Shown: positions 7,615-17,568, numbered from the stretch's first letter. The stretch is DNA of 53,586 nt from Actinomycetospora chibensis (GCF_028737215.1 NZ_JAQZAM010000028.1:1-53586); one strand, 5' to 3'. Translations and numbers: made by a program. Notes: generated from the sequence alone by a model not told the origin.

Positions 7615-9423
7615 GTGAGTGCACCCAGGAACGTCGCCCAGCACGTGCTCGACCGACTGGCGCAGTGGGGCGTCCATCGCTTCTACGGCTACCCCGGCGA
7701 CGGCATCGGCGGGTTCTTCACCGCGCTGCCCGAGCGTGACGACGCGGAGTTCGTGCAGGTCCGGCACGAGGAGACCGCGGCGTTCGCCGCCTGCGCCGAC
7801 GTGAAGTACGGGGGTTCGCCGATCGGCTGCTGCGCGGTCACCGGCGGGCCCGGCGCGATCCACGCGCTCAACGGCCTCTACGACGCGAAGCTCGACCACC
7901 AGCCCGTGGTGGCCCTGCTCGGGCACACCGCGCAGACCGCACAGGGTGGCGGTTACTACCAGGAGGTCGACCTCGGCGCGCTGTTCTCCGACGTCGCGGG
8001 CTACCTCGCCGAGGTGAAGGACCCGAGCCAGGTCCGGCACGTCGTCGACCGCGCGTGCCGCACCGCGCTCGCCGACCGGACGGTCTCGGTGATCATCCTG
8101 CCCTCCGACGTCCTCGAGCAGGCCGCCGTCCCCGATCCTCCGGACGCCCACGGCTACTACCACACCTCGGCGGTCCCCTCGTCCGCGATCACGACGCCGC
8201 CGGAGGCCGCGCTCGACGCCGCGGCGGACGTGCTGAACGCGGGGGAGAAGGTCGCGATCCTCGCCGGCGCCGGGGCCCTCGGCGCCTCCACCGAGCTCAC
8301 CGAGATCGCCAACGCGCTCGGCGCCGGGATGGCCACGGCGCTGCTGGGCAAGGGCGTCGTCGACGAGCGCTCGCCCTGGAACACCGGCGCGATCGGGTTG
8401 CTCGGGACCACGGCGTCGTACCACCTGATGCGCGAGTGCGACACGCTGCTGATCGTCGGCTCGACGATGCCCTACACCGAGTACTACCCGGCGCCCGGCG
8501 AGGCGCGCGCGGTGCAGATCGACGTCGACGGCTCCCGCTGCGGCATCCGCTACGACACCGAGGTCAACCTCACCGGTGACGCCGCCCCGACGCTCGCCGC
8601 GCTGCTGCCGCGCCTCCGGGAGCGGACCGACCACACGTGGCGCGCCCGCGTCGAGCGCTGGACCGCCGCCTGGGACGGCTACTCGGTCCAGCGGGCCCAC
8701 GCCCACACCAGCGCGCTCAACCCGGAGCTCGTCGTCCGCGAGCTCTCCGACCGCCTGCCCGACGACGCGCTGCTCGCCGTCGACTGCGGCACCGCGACCT
8801 CCTGGTACGCACGCGACGTCACGCTGCACGGGCGCCAGTACGGGTCGCTCTCGGGGACGTTGCTGTCCATGGGCGGCGGCATGCCGTACGCGATCGCCGC
8901 GAAGAACGCCCACCCCGACCGTCCCGTGGTCGCCATCATCGGCGACGGCGCGATGCAGATGAACGGGGTCAACGAGCTGATCACGGTGCAGCGCTACTGG
9001 GAGACCTGGGCCGACCCGCGGTTCGTCGTCCTCGTGCTGTCCAACGACGACCTGTCCTTCGTGTCCTGGGAGACCCGCGGGTTGCTCGGCGAGGCCCCCG
9101 ACCCGCAGTCGCAGTCGCTGCCCGCCGTGCCCTACGCCGACTGGGCCCGCCTGCTGGGCCTCGCCGGCGAGACCCTCACCGACCGCGCCGCGATCGGCGC
9201 GACGTGGGACCGCGCGCTGGCCGCCGACCGGCCGTTCGTCGTCGACGCCAAGGTCGACAAGGACATCCCGCTGGTGCCGCCGCACGTGACGATCCAGCAG
9301 GCCCTCAACACGGCCCGCTCCCAGCTCCACGACGGCGACGCCCTCTCCATCATCGCGAACGGCGTGAAGGAGACGGTCGGTGCCAAGGCCCGCTCCGTGC
9401 TCGGTCTCGCGCCGAAGGAGTGA
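7615..9423 (+). CDS. Thiamine-pyrophosphate enzyme (pyruvate oxidase/acetolactate synthase-like)
   Basis: A 602-residue ThDP enzyme with the three standard domains. The N-terminal Pyr domain shows YGYPGDGIGG, the glutamate in RHEETAAFAA and GGPGAIHALNGLYDA. The central domain lies at about residues 190-330. The C-terminal PP domain carries the ThDP-binding GDGAMQMNGVNELI ... LSNDDLSFVSWE motif. The composition is closest to the PoxB-like 'TPP-requiring protein' group rather than to true acetolactate synthase, and no regulatory subunit is adjacent. I prefer the GTG at 7615, preceded by GGGGAG at 8 bases; an in-frame ATG at 7564 would add 17 residues. The MHS transporter follows 30 bases later, so a shared organic-acid pathway is plausible. 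Confidence 0.88.
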   Translation: MSAPRNVAQHVLDRLAQWGVHRFYGYPGDGIGGFFTALPERDDAEFVQVRHEETAAFAACADVKYGGSPIGCCAVTGGPGAIHALNGLYDAKLDHQPVVALLGHTAQTAQGGGYYQEVDLGALFSDVAGYLAEVKDPSQVRHVVDRACRTALADRTVSVIILPSDVLEQAAVPDPPDAHGYYHTSAVPSSAITTPPEAALDAAADVLNAGEKVAILAGAGALGASTELTEIANALGAGMATALLGKGVVDERSPWNTGAIGLLGTTASYHLMRECDTLLIVGSTMPYTEYYPAPGEARAVQIDVDGSRCGIRYDTEVNLTGDAAPTLAALLPRLRERTDHTWRARVERWTAAWDGYSVQRAHAHTSALNPELVVRELSDRLPDDALLAVDCGTATSWYARDVTLHGRQYGSLSGTLLSMGGGMPYAIAAKNAHPDRPVVAIIGDGAMQMNGVNELITVQRYWETWADPRFVVLVLSNDDLSFVSWETRGLLGEAPDPQSQSLPAVPYADWARLLGLAGETLTDRAAIGATWDRALAADRPFVVDAKVDKDIPLVPPHVTIQQALNTARSQLHDGDALSIIANGVKETVGAKARSVLGLAPKE

Positions 9424-9453
9424 TCTGGGCCCGGACCGGGCAAAGGAACCGGC

Positions 9454-10764
9454 ATGGCTGCCAGGGGTAAGGCGTTCGTCGCATCCTTGTCGGGGACGTC
9501 GCTGGAGTACTACGACTTCGCGGTCTACGGCACCGCCTCGGCGCTCGTCTTCCCGCAGCTGTTCTTCCCCGGCTCGGATCCGCTGACCGGGACGCTGCTG
9601 GCCTTCACGACCTTCGCGGTCGGCTACATCTCGCGTCCGGTCGGCGGCTTCGTCTTCGGACGACTCGGCGACACGCTGGGCCGCAAGCGCGTGCTGGTCA
9701 CCACGCTGCTGCTGATCGGGTTCGCGACGGTCCTCATCGGTCTCCTGCCGACCTACGAGACGATCGGGGTCACGGCGCCGATCGTGCTCGTGCTGCTCCG
9801 CTTCGCGCAGGGGGTCGGGGTCGGCGGCGAGTGGGGGAGCGCGGTCCTGCTCTCCGGGGAGTTCGGCGACCCCCGCCGGCGCGGCTTCTGGTCGTCGGCC
9901 GCCCAGATCGGCCCGCCCGCGGGCAACCTGCTGGCCAACGGCGTGTTCGCCGTCCTCGCCGCGACGCTCACGAGCGACCAGCTGCTCGACTGGGGCTGGC
10001 GGGTCGCGTTCCTGCTCTCGGCGCTGCTCGTCGCGTTCGGCCTCTGGATCCGCCTGACGCTCGAGGACACCCCGGTGTTCCGCGCGCTGCAGGCGTCGGG
10101 GGAGACCTCGGCGGCCCCGATCCGCGAGGTCGTCAGGACCCAGCCGCGCGGGCTGGTCGCGGCTATCCTCTCCCGCCTCGGGCCCGACGTCTCGTACTCG
10201 CTGCTGACCGTCTACGTGCTCACCTACGCGACCCGCACGGCAGGCTTCGAGCGTGCCCAGGTGCTCTCCGCGGTGCTCATGGGCTCGGCGCTCCAGCTCG
10301 GCCTCGTGCCGGCGTTCGGCGCGCTGTCCGACCGGATCAACCGGCGCCTGGTGTCGGCGTTCGCCGTCGTGGGCGCCGGGATCTGGGTGTTCGTGCTCTT
10401 CCCGGCGGTCGCCTCGGGGTCCTTCGGTCTGCTGGTGCTCGGCGTCGTCGTCGGCCTCGTCCTGCACGCGGCGGCGTACGGGCCACAGGCGGCGTTCATC
10501 ACCGAGCAGTTCTCCCCGCGGCTGCGCTCCTCCGGCTCGTCGCTGGGCTACACCGTCGCCGGCGTCCTCGGCGGCGCCGTCGCCCCGCTGCTGCTCACCT
10601 CCCTGCAGGCGGATCTCGGCTGGGCCGCCGCCGCGGGCTACGTCGCGCTGGCGTGCGTGCTGTCGGTCGTCGGCCTCGCCCTCGGTCGCAACTACGACCC
10701 GCGTGAGGACGAGGAGCTGGCCGCGGCGGCCGCCCCTGCGGAAGCGGCGGCCGATCGCCCGTAG
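9454..10764 (+). CDS. MFS transporter, metabolite:proton symporter (MHS) type
   Basis: A 436-residue integral membrane protein with about 12 hydrophobic segments. It carries the MHS signatures SLEYYDFAVYGTASAL near the N-terminus, RPVGGFVFGRLGDTLGRKRVL (loop 2-3) and RFAQGVGVGGEWGSAVLL (TM4). Family members import dicarboxylates, betaine or related acids with protons; the cargo here is not determinable. It lies 30 bases after the TPP enzyme and 10 bases before the FKBP gene, so all three may form an operon. Confidence 0.92.
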   Translation: MAARGKAFVASLSGTSLEYYDFAVYGTASALVFPQLFFPGSDPLTGTLLAFTTFAVGYISRPVGGFVFGRLGDTLGRKRVLVTTLLLIGFATVLIGLLPTYETIGVTAPIVLVLLRFAQGVGVGGEWGSAVLLSGEFGDPRRRGFWSSAAQIGPPAGNLLANGVFAVLAATLTSDQLLDWGWRVAFLLSALLVAFGLWIRLTLEDTPVFRALQASGETSAAPIREVVRTQPRGLVAAILSRLGPDVSYSLLTVYVLTYATRTAGFERAQVLSAVLMGSALQLGLVPAFGALSDRINRRLVSAFAVVGAGIWVFVLFPAVASGSFGLLVLGVVVGLVLHAAAYGPQAAFITEQFSPRLRSSGSSLGYTVAGVLGGAVAPLLLTSLQADLGWAAAAGYVALACVLSVVGLALGRNYDPREDEELAAAAAPAEAAADRP

Positions 10765-10774
10765 GGTCGCCACC

Positions 10775-11173
10775 ATGGCGGTCACCGTGGACAACACCGA
10801 CGACCTGACCCGCGCCCCCGGCGCGGCGGTCACCCCCGACACCCTGCCGAACGACCTCGACATCACCGATCTCGTCATCGGTGGCGGGGCCGAGGCCGGA
10901 CCGCGCGACACCGTGCAGGTCCAGTACCAGGGCATCCGCGTCTCGGACTCCGGCGAGTTCGACTCCTCGTGGGGGCGCGGCGGGACGCCGGTCGAGTTCC
11001 CGCTGAACGGCGTGATCGACGGCTTCAAGCTCGGCATCTCCGGGATGCGCGAGGGCGGTCGGCGCGTGCTCGTCGTCCCGCCGCACCAGGGCTACGGCGC
11101 CCGTGGCGTGCCGCCGGTGATCCCGGCGAACGCGCACCTCGTCTTCGTCGTGGACCTCGTCAAGGTCAACTAG
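10775..11173 (+). CDS. FKBP-type peptidyl-prolyl cis-trans isomerase
   Basis: A 132-residue single-domain FKBP. The core has VQVQYQGIRVSDSGEFDSSW, the VIDGFKLGISGMREGGRRVLVVPP loop and YGARGVPPVIPANAHLVFVVDLV. These retain the Y, F, D, V, I and W pocket positions. A divergent linker of about 30 residues precedes it, with no signal peptide or lipobox, so it is probably cytosolic. The stop overlaps by 8 bases the end of the convergent hydrolase-glycosyltransferase gene. Confidence 0.93.
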   Translation: MAVTVDNTDDLTRAPGAAVTPDTLPNDLDITDLVIGGGAEAGPRDTVQVQYQGIRVSDSGEFDSSWGRGGTPVEFPLNGVIDGFKLGISGMREGGRRVLVVPPHQGYGARGVPPVIPANAHLVFVVDLVKVN

Positions 11174-13259
11174 TCCCGAGGACGGACGCGAGGAGCGCCG
11201 CGGCGCGGGCGGCGCCGTCGCCCGCGATGGGTGCGGAGCGGACGGGCGTCGCGAGCGCCTCCGCGATCGCCGCGGCGATCGACTCCGGGGTCGCGGTGGC
11301 GTAGTCCATCCGCGTCCCCGCGCCGAGCCGGTCGAGCCGGTACGGCACGTGGATCTGCTGCTCGAAGTGGTGGGCCAGCGGGAAGTACAGGAACGGACGG
11401 CCCGCCTCGGCGAGCTCCATCGTCGTGGTGAGTCCGCCCTGGACGACGGCGACGTCGCAGGCCGCGAGCTCGCGCTCGAGGTCGGGGACGTGGCCGCGCA
11501 CCTCGACGCCGTCGGGCACCGGCACGCTCGCCGGGTCGATGCGCGGCCCGGTCACGAGCACCATCCGCAGCCCGGGCACCCGGTCCCGGGCGTACGGATA
11601 CGCGGCGGCGACGCGGCGCAGCAGGGCGCTCCCGACGCCCGAACCGCCCGCGGTCACCACGCACACCGGCTCGTCGCCCTCCCACCCGAGCTCGGCCCGC
11701 AGCCGCTCACGGTCCCGCGGTGGGCGGGCCGTCGACACCCACCCCGCGAACGCGAAGTGCTCGCACGTCCAGTCCCGCACCGTGGGCAGCCCGGGCCCGA
11801 GCGGACAGGTCACCAGGTCGTGGGGCTCGCCGACGAACACCGACAGGTCGCGCAGCCGCGGGTAGCGGGCGATGTGCTCGACCATCTCGGCGTTGTGGTC
11901 GGCGGTCAGTGCCGCCTCCGCAGGCCCGCCGTCGGGCATCGGGAGCCACCCGACGACGTCGGTCAGCCAGGCGTAGGGCGACCGCTTGAGCTCGGGGTTC
12001 TCGTGCAGGAAGTGGTCGATCTCCCAGCCCTCGTCGGCGATCACCAGGTCGTAGTGCTCGGCGTCGACGACGTCGTGGAAGACGTGGAAGTTCGCCAGCA
12101 GGACCTCGTCCATCCGCCGGATCGCCCGGAAGGCGTGCAGGTCGTGCTCGCCGGCCTCGGCCTCGATGTGGGCGCTCTCGGCGGCCAGCGACCCGCTCGC
12201 CGGGTGGAGCCGGTCACGGGGGCCCAGCACGGCGGTCACGGGGTGCTGGGCGAGCCAGTCGACGACGGTGTCCGGGCACCGTTCACGAAGGGCCTCCGCG
12301 ACGGCGACGTCACGCCTCGCGTGCCCGAGGCCGATCGGCGAGCTGACCATCAGCACCCGGCGCGGCCGCGCGCGGGCCGGAACCCAGCTGACCCGCCCGG
12401 GACGGGGCCCGGCGAGGGACCGGACGAAGTCGCGGATCAGCAGGTTGACCCGCACCGGGTCGCGCACCGTCGGGGCGTGGCCGCCGCCGGGGATCGAGAC
12501 GAGCGAGCCCCCGGTCCAGGAGGCGACGGCGACGCCGCCCTCGTAGGGGGCGACGGCGTCCGCGTCACCGTGGACGACGAGGACCGGACAGCGCACGCGA
12601 CGGCAGAACGCCTCGGTGTCGGCGGCGGTCAGGTGTCCCACGTCGGTCACCGTGCGGATCAGCGTCTCCGGGTCCGTCTCGAGACCCCAGCCGACGAGGT
12701 CCTCCCACTGTTTCGTCGAGTGCGGTTCCGGCACGACCCGGCTCATGAAGAACTCGACCCAGCCTCGGAAGTCGGCCTTCCAGTAGTGCCGGTTGTACTT
12801 CTGCCAGCCCTCGTGGGAATCCCGCACCTCGTCGAAGTCGGAGGGACACGGCGACGGCAGTGCGGTACCGATCGCCACGACCCCCGCGACGCGGTCGGGA
12901 TGCTCCGCGGCGAGCTGGAGCGCCCGCCGCGCGCCCCTCGACAGCCCGACCGCGACGGCCCGCTCGGTGCCGGAGGCGTCGAGGGCGGCCACGACGTCCC
13001 CGACGTACTCGCGGTCGCTGTAGGCGCCCGGGCCGCGCGGGCGGTCGGACGCCCCGTTGCCCCGGCCCTCCACGGTGATCACGCGGAACTCCCGGGCCAG
13101 GAACGGCACCTGCGCCTTCCACTGCCGCATGTGGACGATCGCCCACGAGGTCAGCAGCAACACCGTCGGGGCGTCGGCGGGCCCGTCGAACACCTCGTAG
13201 CCGACGCGCACGCCGTCGCGGACCACCTCGCCGACGTCGTCCGGTTCCCTCGCGCGCAC
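11166..13259 (-). CDS. Alpha/beta-hydrolase fused to a glycosyltransferase-like domain
   Basis: A 697-residue two-domain protein. Residues 1 to about 290 are an alpha/beta-hydrolase (nucleophile Ser107 in GLSRG, terminal histidine in GGGHAPT). From about residue 300 a GT-B fold begins with RRVLMVSSPIGLGHARRD, and the donor-side motif VQGGLTTTMELAEAGRPFLYFPL lies near the end, as in MurG/GT28-type transferases. No stop or frameshift separates the halves, so this is a real fusion rather than two genes. The GTG start at 13259 has GGGGGA upstream. The gene is 15 bases downstream of the methyltransferase on the same strand. Acting on a glycosylated lipid or antibiotic-like molecule is plausible but unproven. 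Confidence 0.85.
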   Translation of the reverse strand: MRAREPDDVGEVVRDGVRVGYEVFDGPADAPTVLLLTSWAIVHMRQWKAQVPFLAREFRVITVEGRGNGASDRPRGPGAYSDREYVGDVVAALDASGTERAVAVGLSRGARRALQLAAEHPDRVAGVVAIGTALPSPCPSDFDEVRDSHEGWQKYNRHYWKADFRGWVEFFMSRVVPEPHSTKQWEDLVGWGLETDPETLIRTVTDVGHLTAADTEAFCRRVRCPVLVVHGDADAVAPYEGGVAVASWTGGSLVSIPGGGHAPTVRDPVRVNLLIRDFVRSLAGPRPGRVSWVPARARPRRVLMVSSPIGLGHARRDVAVAEALRERCPDTVVDWLAQHPVTAVLGPRDRLHPASGSLAAESAHIEAEAGEHDLHAFRAIRRMDEVLLANFHVFHDVVDAEHYDLVIADEGWEIDHFLHENPELKRSPYAWLTDVVGWLPMPDGGPAEAALTADHNAEMVEHIARYPRLRDLSVFVGEPHDLVTCPLGPGLPTVRDWTCEHFAFAGWVSTARPPRDRERLRAELGWEGDEPVCVVTAGGSGVGSALLRRVAAAYPYARDRVPGLRMVLVTGPRIDPASVPVPDGVEVRGHVPDLERELAACDVAVVQGGLTTTMELAEAGRPFLYFPLAHHFEQQIHVPYRLDRLGAGTRMDYATATPESIAAAIAEALATPVRSAPIAGDGAARAAALLASVLGTS

Positions 13260-13274
13260 GTCGTCCCCCGGTGC

Positions 13275-14330
13275 CTACGGGCGAATCTCGTAGACGTGGT
13301 TGAACGGGGTCTGCGCGGCGATGCGGAACCGCGTGAACCCCGCGTCGGTGACGACCTGGCGCAGCGCCGCCGGGCCCGCCTGGGCGCCCAGGCTGTAGCC
13401 GCCCGGCTGCGACCGGCCGGCGGCGACGCAGAGGAAGGTCGAGAACCCGTAGTAGACCCGGCCGACCGGGTTCAGGTTCTCGGCGAGGGTGTCGCCGGCG
13501 ATCGGCTCGATCAACAGCCAGGTGCCGTCCGGGGCGAGGGTCTCCCGCACGTGGCGCGCGGCGGTCAGCGGGTCACCCATGTCGTGCAGGCAGTCGAAGA
13601 ACGTCACGAGGTCGTAGCCGGAGCCCGAGAACGTCTGGGCCGGCGCGGTCTCGAAGGTCACGCGGTCGGCGACCCCGGCGTCGGCCGCGCGCTTGCGGGC
13701 TGTCTGGACCGAGGCGTCGTGGTAGTCCGAGCCGACGAACGTCGACGCCGGGTAGGCCTGCGCCATCAGCACCGTCGACGACCCGTGGCCGCAGCCGACG
13801 TCGGCGACGCGCGCCCCGGCCCGCAGCTTCGCCTCGACGCCGTCGAGAGCGGGGATCCACTCGCCGACGAGGTGGGCGTGGTAGCCGGGACGGAAGAACG
13901 TCTCGCAGCCGACGAACACGTCGTCGTCGTGCTCGTGCCACCCCATGCCCGCGCCGGAGCGGAAGATCTCGGTGATGCGCGGCTCGGCCCGCAGCGCGCC
14001 GAGGGCGAGGACGAACGCCCCGGGCAGGTAGACGGGCCCTTCCGGGTCGGTCAGGGCGAAGGCCTGCTCCTCGGTCATCGAGAAGGTCCCGGTCGTCGGC
14101 TCGTACTGGACGTAGCCACCCGCGGCCTGCCCGGCGAGCCACTCGCTGATGTAGCGGGGTGTCGTGCCGGTCCGTTCGGCGAGCTCCTCGGCCGTCGCCG
14201 GTCCCTCGGCGAGCGCGCGGTAGAGCCCGAGCCGGTGGCCCACGACGATCCCGCCCGCCGCCATCGTGGCGCCGAGGTCGCCGACCACCGTGCCGACGAA
14301 CTCCATCGCCTTGTCCATGTCCACGACCAT
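13275..14330 (-). CDS. Class I SAM methyltransferase with N-terminal winged helix (Rv2258c-like)
   Basis: A 351-residue protein. The N-terminal winged-helix/dimerisation part (about residues 15-90, TAEELAERTGTTPRYISEWL) resembles that of plant-type O-methyltransferases. A Rossmann SAM domain follows, with motif I VADVGCGHGSS at about 175-185, the acidic GSDYHDAS strand and FDCLHDMGDP. It resembles mycobacterial Rv2258c-like methyltransferases, whose natural substrates are unclear. The ATG at 14330 is preceded by GGGAGGG. The hydrolase-glycosyltransferase gene follows after 15 bases and the AfsR-like regulator ends 79 bases upstream, all leftward. Confidence 0.9.
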   Translation of the reverse strand: MVVDMDKAMEFVGTVVGDLGATMAAGGIVVGHRLGLYRALAEGPATAEELAERTGTTPRYISEWLAGQAAGGYVQYEPTTGTFSMTEEQAFALTDPEGPVYLPGAFVLALGALRAEPRITEIFRSGAGMGWHEHDDDVFVGCETFFRPGYHAHLVGEWIPALDGVEAKLRAGARVADVGCGHGSSTVLMAQAYPASTFVGSDYHDASVQTARKRAADAGVADRVTFETAPAQTFSGSGYDLVTFFDCLHDMGDPLTAARHVRETLAPDGTWLLIEPIAGDTLAENLNPVGRVYYGFSTFLCVAAGRSQPGGYSLGAQAGPAALRQVVTDAGFTRFRIAAQTPFNHVYEIRP

Positions 14331-14409
14331 CGCTCGGCCCTCCCTCTCGCCCGGGGCCCCTCCCCGGATCGCAGCCACGATGACCGGGGCCGTTGCGTCG
14401 TCGTTGCGC

Positions 14410-17400
14410 CTACACCCGCGCCGGTGCCACGGTCCCGATCCGGTCCAGCCGCTCCGCCAGGTGGCGCCAGCCGTGCGCCCGCGCCGCGGCCAGCACGGGC
14501 GCGAGCGTGCGGAGCGCGCGAGCGGGCCGGTCCCGCGCGATCCAGGCCCGTGCGACCGACACGTAGGCGTCGGCGCCCAGCAGCCAGGCCGCGGCGGGGG
14601 GTGCCGTGACGCCCGCGAGCAGGCTGTCGGCCTCGACGAGGGCCGTGTCGTCGCCGTGCGCGGCCGCGATCTCGGCGAGCGGGGCGAGGCAGCGCACCCG
14701 GCAGGCCGCCGCGCCGTCGCGCCCGGCGAGCGCGAGGCCGCGTCCGGCCACGGTCCGGGCCTCGGCGACGTCCTCGGTGCTCCCGCGCTCCAGGAGCGTC
14801 GCGGCGAGCAGGGAGCAGGCGGTGGGCGTCCACCACCGGTGCCCGGCCTCGCCGCACCGGGCCACCGCGCGGCGCCCGATGTGCAGGGCCTCGTCGAGGT
14901 CGCCCTCCAGGCGCGCGACCCACCCGAGGTGGGCGTGGAACCAGACGTCGTGGCCGCCGTACCCCGAGTGCTCGGTCACCGCGACCGCCTCCGCGATGCG
15001 CGCACGGGCCTCGTCCCACCGCCCGGCGGCGACCGCCGGGAACGACCCCTCGAACACGACCCACTGCAGGAGCTCGCGGTCCTGGAGGCGTCGGGCGAGC
15101 GGCTCGAGCTCGTCGACCACCCCGGCGAGCTCGTCGACCATGCCCGTGTAGGCGTAGGCGGTCTTGAGGCCGTCGAGACCGACGAGCAGCGCCCGGTCGC
15201 CGCCGGTCTCGCGGGCGACGGCGACCGCTCGCCGCCCCTGGTCGAGGGCCTCGCCGAACCGCAGGTCGTTCGTCGCCAGCACCGCGAGGCGGCCGCGGAG
15301 GTCGGCCTCGGCCACGCGGTCCCCGAGCGTCGCGGCCCGCCGCAGGCCGCCGCGGAGGTACGTGACGCACTCGGCGGGCGGGATGCCCAGCGCGATCGGC
15401 ACGTCGCCGCCGAGCTGGCGCAGCACCGCCATCTCGAGGCGCCGGTCGCCGGCCTCGCGGGCCGCCTGCGCCGCGCTGCGCAGGTCGGTCCACGCCGCCT
15501 CGTGGCGCTCGAGGCCCTCGCGGGCGCCGGCACGGGCCAGGAGCACCCGGCCGACGATCTCGAGGTCGGCGACCCGTTCGGCGGCGGCGAGGGCCCGGTC
15601 GTGCAGCGACTCGGCGTCGCCCATCGCGCCCCGGCGCGCGGCGGCCTCGCCCGCGAGGAGCAGGGCGCGCGCCGCCCGCGGCCAGTCCTGCGCCGCCGCG
15701 GCGTGGGCCCCGACGGCCTCCGGGGTCGCCGACAGCAGGTCGGCCGCGCGCCGGTGGTGCACCCGGCGCACCGGCGCGGGCGTGCTGGCGTGGAGCACCT
15801 CGTGCACCAGGTCGTTCGCGAACTCGTACGCCGCTGCGGTCGGGATCAGCAGGCGTGCGTGGGCGGCCCGCTCGCACCGGCGGGCGACCTCCGGCACCGG
15901 GAGCTCCAGCAGGCCCGCGGCCACCTCGGGGTCGAGCGTCGCCCCGAGGACGGCGCCGGCCCGCAGCAGCTCCTCCACCTCCGGCCCGAGGCGCCGGACG
16001 CGCGCGAGCACCGCGGCCTGCAGGGTCTCGGGCACGCCCACCTCGCCGGAGTCGAGCCCGCGCAGGGTCTCGACGACGAACAACGGGTGCCCGCGCGTGC
16101 GCCGGTGGATCGTCGGGGCCAGGTCGCGACGTCCGACCCGGTCGGCGAGCGCGGCGACCGCGGCGTGGTCGAGCGGGCCGAGGTCGAGGCGCTCGGCGAC
16201 GTCGTCGAGGTGCGCCAGGGCGGTCGCACCCTCCTCGGCGCGGACCGTCGCGCACACGAGGAGCCGGGCGCCGCCCGGGCGCAGGGCGAGGAAGTGCAGC
16301 AGCTCGACGGTGGCCAGGCCGGCGTTGTGCAGGTCGTCGACCACGAGCAGCAGGGGCGCGGTCGCCGTGATGTCGACGAGCAGGGCGGCGAGCGCGGCGA
16401 ACACCCGCCGCGGCTCGGGGCGCTCGACCGGAGACGACCCGTCGGGCACGAGGTCCGGGAACAGGGCCGCCAGCACCCGCGTGCGGGGGCCGTCCACCGT
16501 CCGCGGTCCCGGGAGCGCCGCGAGCACCGGGCCGAGCGCGTCGACCAGGGGCTGGAGGAACAGCGATCGCTCCGCGGCGTGGCAGCGCGCGGACGCGACC
16601 CGTCCGCCGGTGGCGGCGGCCAGCTCCGTCACCTCGGCGGCGAGCCGCGTCTTGCCGATCCCCGCCTCGCCGGCGAGCAGCACGAGCCCGGAACGCCCCC
16701 GGGTCGCGGCGTCCCAGCGCCGGGTCAGCCGGGCGATCTCGTCGGCACGGCCCACGCAGTGGCGCGCGCCCGGCGGACCGGCCCGGGGCTCGGGCCCGTC
16801 GCGATCGGGTCCCTGCTCCCGCAGGAGTGCGAGGTACTCCGTCCGCGTCCGCGGTGCGGGCTCGACGCCCAGCTCGTCGGCGAGCGCGGTCCGCAGCCGG
16901 TGGTAGTGCTCAACGGCGCGCGAGGGCTCGCCGGCGAGCTGGTGGGCGCGCATGAGCAGGCGGTGGGCCGTCTCGTCGAACCGGTCGGCGCCCACCGCCT
17001 CCGCGGCGGCCCGCCGAGCCCGGTCGGCGTCGCCCGTGCCCAGCGCGGCCCGGGCATCGGCGTGGCGGGCGCGCCGGACCAGCTCGCGCCACTGGGCGCG
17101 GGCCGCCACGACCCAGGGCTCGTCCGCCTCCTCGGGCAGGGGCTCCCCGGTGCCCAGGGACTCGAGGGCCCGGGCGGCGGCGCTCGCGGCGAGTCCGGTG
17201 GCGCCGGCGGCGAGCCGCCGGTCGGCCTCGTCGAGCAGCCGGGCCGCCTCGTCGAGGTCGACGGTGACGTCCGGGGCCGCGCCGAGGCGGTAGCCGGACC
17301 GGTCGCCCACCAGGATGTCGGGGTCCAGGCGGCTCCGGAGCCTGCTGACGAGGGTCGCCACGCCGGCGGCGGGGTGCCGCGGCGGCCGGCCGGCTCTGCC

Positions 17401-17568
17401 GTCCCAGAGCTCCTCGGCGAGCTGCTCCCCGGTGAGCACCGCCGGCCGCCGCGCGGCGAGCAGCGCGAGCAGCCGTCGCTCCTTCGGGCTCCCGATGCGC
17501 AGCGCCTCGGGCGGCGAGCCCCGCTCCACGCGCAACGGACCGGCGAGCCGGACCGTGACACCCATCAC
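14410..17568 (-). CDS. AfsR-like transcriptional regulator (wHTH-BTAD-ATPase-TPR)
   Basis: A 1052-residue regulator. It has an OmpR-type winged helix (about 1-95, LALLAARRPAVLTGEQLAEELWDG), a bacterial transcriptional activation domain (about 95-245, YHRLRTALADELGVEP), a STAND/AAA ATPase with Walker A GEAGIGKT and Walker B LLLVVDDLH, and a long TPR-like C-terminus. This is the architecture of large SARP/AfsR activators of secondary metabolism. Start is the GTG at 17568 or the adjacent ATG at 17565. It sits at the head of the leftward methyltransferase and hydrolase-glycosyltransferase genes, which are its obvious candidate targets. SARPs usually bind direct repeats near the -35 box; I did not find a convincing set here. 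Confidence 0.9.
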   Translation of the reverse strand: MMGVTVRLAGPLRVERGSPPEALRIGSPKERRLLALLAARRPAVLTGEQLAEELWDGRAGRPPRHPAAGVATLVSRLRSRLDPDILVGDRSGYRLGAAPDVTVDLDEAARLLDEADRRLAAGATGLAASAAARALESLGTGEPLPEEADEPWVVAARAQWRELVRRARHADARAALGTGDADRARRAAAEAVGADRFDETAHRLLMRAHQLAGEPSRAVEHYHRLRTALADELGVEPAPRTRTEYLALLREQGPDRDGPEPRAGPPGARHCVGRADEIARLTRRWDAATRGRSGLVLLAGEAGIGKTRLAAEVTELAAATGGRVASARCHAAERSLFLQPLVDALGPVLAALPGPRTVDGPRTRVLAALFPDLVPDGSSPVERPEPRRVFAALAALLVDITATAPLLLVVDDLHNAGLATVELLHFLALRPGGARLLVCATVRAEEGATALAHLDDVAERLDLGPLDHAAVAALADRVGRRDLAPTIHRRTRGHPLFVVETLRGLDSGEVGVPETLQAAVLARVRRLGPEVEELLRAGAVLGATLDPEVAAGLLELPVPEVARRCERAAHARLLIPTAAAYEFANDLVHEVLHASTPAPVRRVHHRRAADLLSATPEAVGAHAAAAQDWPRAARALLLAGEAAARRGAMGDAESLHDRALAAAERVADLEIVGRVLLARAGAREGLERHEAAWTDLRSAAQAAREAGDRRLEMAVLRQLGGDVPIALGIPPAECVTYLRGGLRRAATLGDRVAEADLRGRLAVLATNDLRFGEALDQGRRAVAVARETGGDRALLVGLDGLKTAYAYTGMVDELAGVVDELEPLARRLQDRELLQWVVFEGSFPAVAAGRWDEARARIAEAVAVTEHSGYGGHDVWFHAHLGWVARLEGDLDEALHIGRRAVARCGEAGHRWWTPTACSLLAATLLERGSTEDVAEARTVAGRGLALAGRDGAAACRVRCLAPLAEIAAAHGDDTALVEADSLLAGVTAPPAAAWLLGADAYVSVARAWIARDRPARALRTLAPVLAAARAHGWRHLAERLDRIGTVAPARV

